Part shown: piece after piece, positions 1 through 5,310 of the stretch | Layout of the letters: each line of letters opens with the position of its first letter | Numbering within the stretch: position 1 is the stretch's first letter | Source: Granulosicoccaceae bacterium | GTDB taxonomy: Bacteria > Pseudomonadota > Gammaproteobacteria > Granulosicoccales > Granulosicoccaceae | Assembly: GCA_023301405.1 (NCBI GenBank) | Contig: JALZUX010000078.1 | Location: 1-5,310, forward strand | Length of the DNA: 5,310 nt | Direction of reading: 5' to 3' | The notes under the pieces: generated by a model | What the model saw: the letters and a program-made list of their open reading frames with translations, nothing else | Database searches by the model: none | Told to the model about the DNA's origin: nothing | Translations under genes and position numbers: made by a program

Positions 1-2
1 GT

Positions 3-16
3 CCACTTGTAAGTGG
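3..16. repeat. Short inverted repeat
   Basis: Arms CCACTT (3-8) and AAGTGG (11-16) are perfect complements around a two-base GT centre. The repeat contains the TAA that precedes the 13-183 frame. It is short enough to arise by chance, but it lies only 32 bases from a much stronger palindrome. Confidence 0.35.
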
Positions 17-183
17 TCGATATTACTTTCGCTGCAGAATATTTCAGTGCCAACATTAATGTTGGCTATGCACTAGTTGTTTTGAATTTTAACGGGGTTG
101 GCTTGTCCAGACCACAGCATTACTACGAAGGTAGGATTAGCGCCTCGGTCTCTTTTACCGATGCCTTTACGACAGTTGCTTAA
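13..183 (+). CDS. Possible short ORF or gene remnant, beta-rich, unknown function
   Basis: The frame opens at GTG 13, directly after an in-frame TAA at 10-12, and ends at TAA 181-183, giving 56 residues. I do not recognise the product. The translation looks protein-like: it alternates hydrophobic and polar residues (ITFAAEYF, ANINVGYALVVLNF) and ends with YYEGRISASVSF followed by TDAFTTVA, a pattern that resembles the last strands of an outer-membrane beta-barrel. No ribosome binding site can be judged, because only 12 bases precede the GTG. The stop at codon 4 means that if this is the end of a longer protein, the gene is frameshifted or interrupted near the window edge. It could equally be a chance frame. 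The beta-barrel reading is inference only. Confidence 0.25.
   Translation: MVDITFAAEYFSANINVGYALVVLNFNGVGLSRPQHYYEGRISASVSFTDAFTTVA
49..66. repeat. Perfect 18-bp palindrome
   Basis: GCCAACATT (49-57) is followed at once by its exact reverse complement AATGTTGGC (58-66), with no spacer. A spacer-free, AT-centred palindrome like this suits a dimeric regulator operator better than an RNA hairpin, since there is no loop and no T run follows. It also falls exactly on codon boundaries of the 13-183 frame, where it reads ANINVG, so it may be incidental to coding sequence. No regulator can be named. Confidence 0.5.
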
Positions 184-340
184 ATTGCGCGGCTTATCGT
201 AAAAAATTCAGCAGACACATTGCACTCACCTTCAATGAAGGTTTCAGTCGGCAGGCGCGTGGGGTTGCTGAATCGTTGACGTTCACAATGTAAAAGGAGT
301 CATGAGTTGACTGCTAATAATGACGGGTTCAATGCTATGG

Positions 341-1180
341 TTACTTGCCGTGTAGTTTGTCGGCGTGAAATGCAACGTGCTCGCCAATGAATGAAGCGAT
401 AAAGTAATAGCTGTGATCATAATCGTCTTGCATTCGGATGTTTGCATGGCTTTTTAATTTGTTGCACGCATCGATCAGTGCCGGCGTATTTAATTGATTG
501 TCGAGAAATGAATCAGCTGTTCCTTGATCGACCAATAATGGCGGACAGGTAGCACCATTGTTAATAAGTTCGCAAGCATCCCACGCCTTCCAGTCTTCGC
601 GATTATCGCCCAGATAGGCACCAAAGCATCCTTCGCCCCAGCCACAATTTACCGGATTGCCGATAGGTGAAAATGCAGATACTGATTTATAAGCGCCTGG
701 CTCTTTAAGTGCCGCCAGCAGCGCGCCGTGGCCGCCCATCGAATGACCGGTGATTGAGCGCACACCCGGCAGTACAGGTTGTGTAGATTCAATAAGTGCG
801 GGGAGTTCTTTAGTCACGTAGTCATACATCTGGTAGTGTGATGCCCATGGTGCTTGCGTGGCGTTTACATAGAAACCGGCGCCTTTGCCAAGGTCGTATC
901 GGTCGGTGTCATCGGCGACGTCATCACCACGCGGACTGGTGTCTGGCATCACCAAAGCAATACCGTGTTCGGCGGCATAGCGCTGGGCGCCGGCTTTGGA
1001 GCGCACGTTATCATCGGTGCAAGTCAGGCCTGAAAGGTAATACAACACGGGTACTTGCTTATGAGCAGCCTGTGGTGGCAAAAACACAGAGAATGTCATG
1101 TCGCAATGACAGGTGCTGGATGAATGAACAAATCTTTTTAGCCAGCCACCGGAGTCTTTTAGTTGTTCTGTGTTTTTCAT
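341..1180 (-). CDS. fghA: S-formylglutathione hydrolase (esterase D family)
   Basis: A cytosolic serine hydrolase of 279 residues that splits S-formylglutathione into formate and glutathione, the last step of glutathione-dependent formaldehyde detoxification. It is an alpha/beta hydrolase with the expected family length. GGWLKRFVHS (11-20) and MTFSVFLPP (28-36) match the family N-terminus. GLTCTDDN (51-58) forms the oxyanion-hole region and carries the conserved Cys54. The nucleophile is Ser147 in GHSMGGHGAL (145-154), and the triad is completed by Asp223 (DQGTADSFLD) and His256 (YDHSYYF). The ATG at 1180 places the family N-terminus correctly, although no good Shine-Dalgarno lies upstream. 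The usual partner, S-(hydroxymethyl)glutathione dehydrogenase (adhC/frmA), is not in the window. Upstream on the same strand, 92 bases away, is a flavodoxin. Family assignment is very secure; substrate specificity is known from the family and is not proven here. Confidence 0.96.
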   Translation of the reverse strand: MKNTEQLKDSGGWLKRFVHSSSTCHCDMTFSVFLPPQAAHKQVPVLYYLSGLTCTDDNVRSKAGAQRYAAEHGIALVMPDTSPRGDDVADDTDRYDLGKGAGFYVNATQAPWASHYQMYDYVTKELPALIESTQPVLPGVRSITGHSMGGHGALLAALKEPGAYKSVSAFSPIGNPVNCGWGEGCFGAYLGDNREDWKAWDACELINNGATCPPLLVDQGTADSFLDNQLNTPALIDACNKLKSHANIRMQDDYDHSYYFIASFIGEHVAFHADKLHGK

Positions 1181-1272
1181 TTTTCTGTCACCGGGGTGCG
1201 TTAGGTTTAGTCATTCTTGCTAAGGTAGCGATAGCACAATTAAATGAATTAATAGTGCCGCTTGTGGTGCGA

Positions 1273-1737
1273 CTACTGGGATTCTTCATCGGCAGTGCCG
1301 TCAATCACCGACAGCACCCAGGCAGGCGCGATTTCTTCGGGTTCAGTAATTTCCTGTGCATCGATTTTCATTGTTGGGGCCATTTGTGTTGCTCCCAGAT
1401 CAGCTAGTGCGGCATCAACCGCAAGTCCACCGCCGCAAAATGTATCGTAGGAGCTATCGCCTAGGGCAACTACCGCGTATTTCAGATGAGTGATCCGTGG
1501 GTATTCGCTGAGCAGACTCATGTAGACAGGGTTCAAATCGTCTGGAACGTCTCCGTTGCCGGTTGAAGAGGTGCAAACGATTAGCCATTCGTGAGAATCA
1601 TCGACTAATTCGTCGATAGTTTGCGGTTCGGGTCTGGAGATGGTGTGGCCGGCTTCATCAAGCGTGGCTTCAATTTCATCGGCAGTGAGTGTGGCCGTAC
1701 CAAATACGGAACCACAGAGCAGTATAACGTTAGCCAT
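1273..1737 (-). CDS. MioC-like flavodoxin domain protein
   Basis: A 154-residue single-domain flavodoxin, predicted to bind FMN and carry electrons in the cytosol. The N-terminal strand and phosphate loop are MANVILLCGSVFGTA (1-15), somewhat different from the usual T/S-x-T-G-x-T form. The second FMN loop is SSTGNGDVPDDL (57-68) and the third is ALGDSSYDTFCGGG (91-104). This STGNGD/YDTFCG pair and the length resemble E. coli MioC (147 residues) and the flavodoxin domains of sulfite and cytochrome P450 reductases more than classic long-chain flavodoxins. MioC itself has been linked to biotin synthase activity; whether that holds here is unknown. The last residues (GTADEESQ) are an acidic tail. 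The ATG at 1737 begins the first strand exactly, but only an A-rich stretch lies upstream instead of a Shine-Dalgarno. It sits between the SDR gene (65 bases upstream) and fghA, possibly in one transcript. Confidence 0.93.
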   Translation of the reverse strand: MANVILLCGSVFGTATLTADEIEATLDEAGHTISRPEPQTIDELVDDSHEWLIVCTSSTGNGDVPDDLNPVYMSLLSEYPRITHLKYAVVALGDSSYDTFCGGGLAVDAALADLGATQMAPTMKIDAQEITEPEEIAPAWVLSVIDGTADEESQ

Positions 1738-1802
1738 TTTTTATCGGTTGGGTACTCTTGTTAGTAAAGCTCGAGTGGATTGTGGCAGGTATCATATCAT
1801 TG

Positions 1803-2669
1803 CTAACTGACGGACCCGAGTATTCTGTCGAGTGCCGCTGACGGCAGTAAGCGTTTGGCAATAGCAAAAGCGCGGGTCGGCGTGGTGACCCGGTAGCGGG
1901 ATTTTGGTTTTTCGCTTTCGATGGCGTGTATGAGCTTGGTGGTGACGGCTTCCGGCCCCAGGGTGAATTTACTGGAGTCTGTTTTAGCGGATAGCCGTTC
2001 AATGATAGCGGCATAACGCTCAGTGTAGATGCTGTCTGTCGAGTCAATGTTTTCTCTGAATTTGGCGATCCCGTTTCGCCTGAATTTTGTTCGGATAGGT
2101 CCTGGCTGAATGATCGACACATGTATATTGCTGCCGCGTAACTCTAGGCGAAGGGTATCAGATAGCCCCTCAATGGCAAATTTTGCGGCGTTGTAAGCGC
2201 CACGATAAGGCATGGCGGCAAAGCCAAGCACCGAACTGTTTTGAACAATACGTCCCTCGCCTTGTCTACGCATGATCGGGATGACTCGGCGGGTTAAGTC
2301 GTGCCAACCAAACACTAGTGTTTCAAATTGGGCGCGTAGGGCGTCGGTTGGCAGATCTTCGACGGCTCCTGCTTGTCCGAAGCCGCCATTGTTGAACAAA
2401 CCGTATAGTTTGCCACCCGTAAGCTGCAATACTTTATCGAGTGCCTTCTCTATACTTAGCGGGTCATCCAAGTCGAGATGTAAGGACGTCAGTCCTGATT
2501 CAGACAGCCGTTGCACATCATCAGGATTTCTGGCGCTGGCGAATACCGAATAACCCCTGTCCTGCAGGGTGTTGGCAGCATGAAGGCCGATACCGCTCGA
2601 GCAGCCGGTGATCAGTATGGTTTTTCGGTCTGCCGGTGTTAATTCATGAGTCTGGCGATCGTTGGGCAT
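1803..2669 (-). CDS. SDR-family NAD(P)-dependent oxidoreductase
   Basis: A classical-type short-chain dehydrogenase/reductase of 288 residues from the chosen start; the substrate is not known. The dinucleotide-binding motif is TGCSSGIG (21-28), followed by the variant NNGG (93-96) where NNAG is usual. The active site has Ser146 (QNSSVLG), Tyr159 and Lys163 (YNAAK) and the PGPIRTKF segment (189-196). The helix segment that normally reads ETNxFG is ETLVFG here, so the catalytic-tetrad Asn is replaced by Leu118. The length and the C-terminal extension past residue 240 fit the YbbO/retinol-dehydrogenase-like group. The frame stays open to a TTG at 2762, which would add 31 residues unlike any SDR N-terminus; the ATG at 2669 puts the Rossmann strand about 16 residues in, as expected. 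Neither start has a good ribosome binding site. The gene diverges from moxR and is the first of three leftward genes. Confidence 0.93.
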   Translation of the reverse strand: MPNDRQTHELTPADRKTILITGCSSGIGLHAANTLQDRGYSVFASARNPDDVQRLSESGLTSLHLDLDDPLSIEKALDKVLQLTGGKLYGLFNNGGFGQAGAVEDLPTDALRAQFETLVFGWHDLTRRVIPIMRRQGEGRIVQNSSVLGFAAMPYRGAYNAAKFAIEGLSDTLRLELRGSNIHVSIIQPGPIRTKFRRNGIAKFRENIDSTDSIYTERYAAIIERLSAKTDSSKFTLGPEAVTTKLIHAIESEKPKSRYRVTTPTRAFAIAKRLLPSAALDRILGSVS

Positions 2670-2816
2670 TAAGGGTCCGGTTGGTGCGCGATTTGGGCGA
2701 GTGAGAACGGCGATTAGAGTGTGTAATGGCAGTGTATTTGTGTGGACGGCAATTTGTTGCAAGCTGGGCGTACGGTATAAAAACCCGCCTTGTAAAATGT
2801 GTTGACTGTCGCCACC

Positions 2817-2845
2817 TTGCTGGTTGGCTGGATGGCGGCTATAGA
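2817..2845 (+). promoter_or_regulatory. Possible sigma-70 promoter for the moxR operon
   Basis: TTGCTG (2817-2822) and TATAGA (2840-2845) are separated by 17 bases in the divergent intergenic region, with the -10 box about 37 bases before the moxR start. The -10 box matches four of six consensus bases and the -35 box three of six, so this is a weak match. A better -35-like TTGACT at 2802-2807 has no -10 at a suitable distance. The position is sensible for a gene starting at 2882, but the call is tentative. No convincing promoter was found for the leftward SDR gene. Confidence 0.25.
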
Positions 2846-2853
2846 TTAACCCT

Positions 2854-2869
2854 GATAGAAAGATAGAAA
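2854..2869 (+). repeat. Tandem 8-bp repeat in the moxR leader
   Basis: GATAGAAA occurs twice in a row (2854-2861 and 2862-2869), ending 12 bases before the moxR ATG. It occupies the place where a Shine-Dalgarno would be expected; the only purine-rich bases there are those of the repeat itself. It could be a chance duplication, a small regulator site or a weak ribosome-binding element. Confidence 0.5.
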
Positions 2870-2881
2870 ACTAGTTATTGC

Positions 2882-3850
2882 ATGAGCGTACTCGAAAAAT
2901 TCACTGTTGTTAAAAACGAACTGTCGGCGTCAATTATCGGTCAGGAAAAACTGGTTGATCGATTACTGATTGCTTTGCTGGCAAATGGCCATCTGTTGGT
3001 AGAAGGTGCTCCGGGGCTTGCCAAAACCCGGGCGATTAAGGATCTTGCCCGTCACGTCGAGGGCGACTACAAGCGCATTCAATTTACGCCTGATTTGTTA
3101 CCGGCAGACATCACCGGCACCGAGATCTATCTGCCCGCCACAGGGGAATTCAAGTTCCAGCGCGGTCCCTTGTTTAATCAGATTGTACTTGCTGATGAAA
3201 TCAATCGTGCCCCGGCAAAGGTTCAGTCGGCCTTGCTCGAAGCGATGGCTGAACGACAAGTCTCGGTAGGGCAGGAAACTTATCCGTTATCAGATTTGTT
3301 TCTGGTGATGGCTACTCAAAATCCAATCGAACAGGAGGGCACCTATAGTCTGCCTGAGGCTCAGCTTGACCGTTTTTTAATGCACGTTGTCGTGGATTAC
3401 CCCAGTGCAGATCGTGAGATTGATATTTTACGGCTGGTGAGAACAGAGAATGACCCGGTGGCACCATCTGTCGATGATCAACAAACCAGCGTGCAGTTGT
3501 TGACCTCAGATATCTATGCCGCCCGCTCTGAATTGGCGCAGGTGTATATGTCAGAGGCCATTGAAACCTATCTGGTGCGCGTAGTGACGGCAAGCCGCGA
3601 GAAAAATAACGATATGTTGTCACGCTGGATAGCATTTGGTGCGTCGCCGCGTGGCACGATAGCCCTTGACGCCTGCGCTAGAGCGCATGCCTGGTTGCAG
3701 GGGCAGGACTATGTATCACCGGCCGATATTCACGCCGTGGTGCACGACACTCTACGCCATCGCATATTGCTGAGCTACGAGGCAGAGGCTGAGGGCATCA
3801 CTGCGGATCAAATTATCGATGAACTCTTGTCCACCATCGCTGTACCTTGA
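2882..3850 (+). CDS. MoxR-family AAA+ ATPase
   Basis: A cytosolic AAA+ ATPase of 322 residues, full length for the MoxR family, whose members act as chaperone-like motors paired with von Willebrand factor A proteins. The AAA_3 core shows Walker A GAPGLAKT (42-49), Walker B IVLADEINR (101-109; Asp105 and Glu106), sensor 1 ATQNP (144-148), the arginine finger in LDRF (Arg164) and sensor 2 GASPRG (253-258; Arg257). The C-terminal lid domain (about 240-315) follows. All catalytic residues are present, so it should hydrolyse ATP. The ATG at 2882 gives the usual N-terminus ahead of IIGQ (18-21); a clear Shine-Dalgarno is lacking. It leads an operon with DUF58 34 bases downstream and DUF4381 after that. 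The exact client is unknown; a role in envelope stress or complex maturation is inferred from the family. Confidence 0.97.
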   Translation: MSVLEKFTVVKNELSASIIGQEKLVDRLLIALLANGHLLVEGAPGLAKTRAIKDLARHVEGDYKRIQFTPDLLPADITGTEIYLPATGEFKFQRGPLFNQIVLADEINRAPAKVQSALLEAMAERQVSVGQETYPLSDLFLVMATQNPIEQEGTYSLPEAQLDRFLMHVVVDYPSADREIDILRLVRTENDPVAPSVDDQQTSVQLLTSDIYAARSELAQVYMSEAIETYLVRVVTASREKNNDMLSRWIAFGASPRGTIALDACARAHAWLQGQDYVSPADIHAVVHDTLRHRILLSYEAEAEGITADQIIDELLSTIAVP

Positions 3851-3884
3851 ACAGTAGTTTGCACGTGTAAGGTAGTCGCTGCTC

Positions 3885-4868
3885 ATGGTTATTAAAGTAG
3901 AAACATCTGCTGCTCACAACGCAGATTCGGTCGCTGACGCCACCAGAGTCACATTGGCAGAGCTTGTTCGCCAGCGCGGGGCAGTGCGTTCAGTAAAGAG
4001 ACCCGTGGGGCGACAGGTACGAGCCCCGGCAAGTGGTGGTAATCAATCAAGAGCGTTAGGGCGCGGCCTTGATTTCGCAGAGGTGCGCGAGTACAACCCC
4101 GGTGACGACGTGCGGACCATTGACTGGAAAGTAACAGCACGCAGCGGCAAGCCACACACCAAAATTTATAATGAAGAGCGTGAACGGCCGTTCCTTATTG
4201 CTGTTGACTTACGTTCAACCATGTTTTTTGCCACCCGTGTGGCCTATAAGTCGGTTGTCGCTGCACGGCTGAGTGCAATGATAGCGTGGGCGGCGGCCAG
4301 TAATCGCGATAGGGTCGGCGGCTTGGTGTTTAGCGACAACGGCCTAAAAGAAATTAAACCGGCGGCTGGTACGAAGGGCGTAACCAAGTTGCTGAACGAG
4401 ATCGCTAATTTGCATCAATTGTCTCGTGAGTCAGTATCACATAGCCACGCCGATGGCGTTGCTGATTCAAGACTCGATGATGCGTTTCAACACCTCAGGC
4501 GCAGTGCCCACACAGGGAGCTCGGTGTGCTTGCTGACCGACTTTACGGGTTTTGATAGCACCCTAGGTGGCGCGTTGACTCAATTGCTTAAACATAATCA
4601 CGTGGCGGCTTGTCGGGTCTATGATCCACTGGAGGCGAGTCTGCCAACGCCGGCAAAGTACTCTATCAGTGACGGTAGCAGGCGCAGCACTTTTGATACC
4701 TCGTCTGAACAAATGCGACACGCTTACGAGCAGGCATTTACTGACCGTACTGAACTTACCCGGCAGTTTTTTTCGGGGCGTGGCAATTCTTATGTCCAGT
4801 GTTCTGTCAGTGATTCGCTGGTGCCGGTGGCCAATCAAATAATGCGAAGTTTGCCGGGTAGTGTGTGA
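3885..4868 (+). CDS. DUF58 domain protein, MoxR partner
   Basis: A 327-residue protein without signal peptide or membrane segment, hence probably cytosolic. The DUF58 signature runs over about 59-102: GRGLDFAEVREYNPGDD followed by IDWKVTARSG and then EERERP. A von Willebrand factor A-like fold follows, with LIAVDLRSTMFF (104-115), the strand GLVFSD (146-151) and LLTDFTGFD (216-224). The metal-site motif DxSxS appears as D108-L-R110-S-T112, so the first serine is an arginine and metal binding there is doubtful. DUF58 proteins are encoded next to MoxR in most MoxR operons and are thought to be its partners; their biochemical role is not settled. The ATG at 3885 has a modest TAAGG (3868-3872) 12 bases upstream. 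The gene starts 34 bases after moxR, and its stop overlaps the next start, showing tight operon structure. Confidence 0.95.
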   Translation: MVIKVETSAAHNADSVADATRVTLAELVRQRGAVRSVKRPVGRQVRAPASGGNQSRALGRGLDFAEVREYNPGDDVRTIDWKVTARSGKPHTKIYNEERERPFLIAVDLRSTMFFATRVAYKSVVAARLSAMIAWAAASNRDRVGGLVFSDNGLKEIKPAAGTKGVTKLLNEIANLHQLSRESVSHSHADGVADSRLDDAFQHLRRSAHTGSSVCLLTDFTGFDSTLGGALTQLLKHNHVAACRVYDPLEASLPTPAKYSISDGSRRSTFDTSSEQMRHAYEQAFTDRTELTRQFFSGRGNSYVQCSVSDSLVPVANQIMRSLPGSV

Positions 4869-5310
4869 TGACTAATGGCAAGCGGTTGTGGGCTGTTTTT
4901 TTCGGATGCTTTTGTGTCGTCGGGTTGTCCTTGGCCCAGTCAGATTTGTCTGATGCGCCATCGTTACTGCCTGAAGAAAATACTGAGCCGGTTATCGAAC
5001 CACAGCCAGTGGAATCACCGCTGCTACAACCCTTAACTGATGATCAGCCGGTCAGTGATAATTCTCTGCAAACGCCTTCTGAGCATGCCGGAAAAACAAA
5101 AGAGCAGTTGTTGTCTGAAGTACGTGATGTGTACTCCCCTGAGAAGCCTTCGTGGTGGCCATTGGCGCCGGGATGGTGGTTGCTGGGAGGCGTTTTTATC
5201 GTGCTAGTCGGTTTGCTGATACGTTGGTTGTACCGCTACCTGAATGCTCGCCGTCGACACGATTGGAAAAAAACAGCGAATGCAGAGCACCAGCGGCTGT
5301 GTGAATTGGC
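4868..5310 (+). CDS. DUF4381 membrane protein (partial, 3' end missing)
   Basis: The start codon shares one base with the DUF58 stop (TGATG, ATG at 4868), which indicates translational coupling. The frame stays open for 147 full codons to the window end. Residues 1-23 form a signal-peptide-like segment: Lys5-Arg6, a hydrophobic core WAVFFGCFCVVGLSL, and a plausible cleavage after SLA. Residues 25-78 are rich in Pro, Glu, Asp and Ser and look unstructured. The DUF4381 hallmark follows: LLSEVRDVYSPEKPSWWPLA (81-100), then PGWWLL and a membrane segment (about 102-122), then a basic stretch with NARRR (126-130). In relatives a typical family member begins close to the LRDIHxP-like motif, so the leader here looks long. 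DUF4381 genes usually sit between DUF58 and the VWA genes of MoxR operons. The family's function is unknown; it is probably an inner-membrane part of the complex. Confidence 0.9.
   Translation, partial: MTNGKRLWAVFFGCFCVVGLSLAQSDLSDAPSLLPEENTEPVIEPQPVESPLLQPLTDDQPVSDNSLQTPSEHAGKTKEQLLSEVRDVYSPEKPSWWPLAPGWWLLGGVFIVLVGLLIRWLYRYLNARRRHDWKKTANAEHQRLCEL

Larger units (their letters stand above)
1..340. other. Left-edge region without a confident gene
   Basis: This stretch lies downstream of the leftward S-formylglutathione hydrolase gene. It contains an open frame of 56 codons on the plus strand (13-183), two inverted repeats (3-16 and 49-66) and a strong Shine-Dalgarno-like site near 292-300. 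From 184 to 340 both strands are crowded with stops and I see no gene. I found no clear GC-rich hairpin followed by a T run that would end transcription from either side. The left edge may be the end of a gene lying mostly outside the window. Confidence 0.5.

Noticed and set aside
48..67. Integron attC-like core pair (GCCAAC/GTTGGC)
   Set aside because: The bases do not fit RYYYAAC and GTTRRRY, the halves are directly adjacent without the usual attC stem, and no integrase or cassette array is seen.
207..272. Inverted repeat TTCAGCA / TGCTGAA as a terminator between the left-edge frame and fghA
   Set aside because: The 7-base arms are separated by 52 bases and no T run follows, so it does not look like an intrinsic terminator.
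1214..1252. AT-rich ATTAA/TTAAT repeat between flavodoxin and fghA as a promoter or terminator
   Set aside because: The arms are only 5 bases with no GC stem, and no properly spaced -35/-10 pair was found.
838..1407. Plus-strand open frame of 189 codons across the fghA start and flavodoxin end
   Set aside because: It lies antisense to two well-supported genes, its translation is rich in Arg, Cys and His with no recognisable domain, and it has no ribosome site.
1730..2122. Minus-strand open frame of 130 codons overlapping the SDR 3' half
   Set aside because: It is on the same strand as the SDR but in another frame, low-complexity Ser/Pro-rich, and the SDR frame has all the family motifs.
2794..2802. 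Leftward promoter for the SDR gene using TATACC near 2774-2779
   Set aside because: The -35-like sequences upstream are at spacings of 11 or 20 bases, which do not suit sigma-70.
3312..3635. Minus-strand open frame of 107 codons inside moxR
   Set aside because: It is antisense to a fully motif-supported MoxR gene and its translation has no recognisable domain.
4563..4842. Open frames on both strands over the DUF58 3' half
   Set aside because: They are overlapping shadows of the DUF58 gene, with Arg/Ser-rich translations and no domain.

Overview
The window reads as ordinary chromosomal DNA from a gammaproteobacterium, probably a free-living environmental or marine one. This rests on protein resemblance: a GAPGLAKT-type MoxR ATPase followed by a soluble DUF58 protein and a DUF4381 protein, a MioC-like flavodoxin, and a glutathione-dependent S-formylglutathione hydrolase. 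No species can be named from the sequence alone. I see no tRNA, rRNA, CRISPR array, insertion sequence or phage gene.

Layout. Bases 1-340 hold no confidently called gene. They contain a short beta-rich reading frame (13-183), a perfect 18-bp palindrome and a strong but unexplained Shine-Dalgarno-like site. From 341 to 2669 three genes run leftward on the minus strand, in transcription order: an SDR-family oxidoreductase (2669-1803), a MioC-like flavodoxin (1737-1273) and S-formylglutathione hydrolase (1180-341). The gaps of 65 and 92 bases show no obvious terminator, so co-transcription is possible but not shown. A 212-base divergent intergenic region (2670-2881) separates them from a rightward operon: moxR (2882-3850), DUF58 (3885-4868) and a DUF4381 membrane protein that starts inside the DUF58 stop codon (4868) and runs off the window end.

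How the genes work together. The right half is the start of a MoxR/Bat-type operon. In relatives the MoxR ATPase and DUF58 protein are followed by DUF4381 and then by von Willebrand factor A and TPR proteins (BatA/BatB-like) and BatD. These are thought to form an ATPase-driven, metal-ion-dependent chaperone or stress system at the inner membrane. The left half holds one enzyme of formaldehyde detoxification (S-formylglutathione to formate plus glutathione), an FMN electron carrier and an SDR. No S-(hydroxymethyl)glutathione dehydrogenase gene lies in the window, so a full formaldehyde pathway cannot be claimed here.

No clearly new system is visible. The points most worth a second look are an SDR whose catalytic-tetrad Asn position is Leu, an apparently long signal-peptide-bearing N-terminal region on the DUF4381 protein, a DUF58 protein with a degenerate metal-binding motif, and the unexplained left edge with its palindrome.
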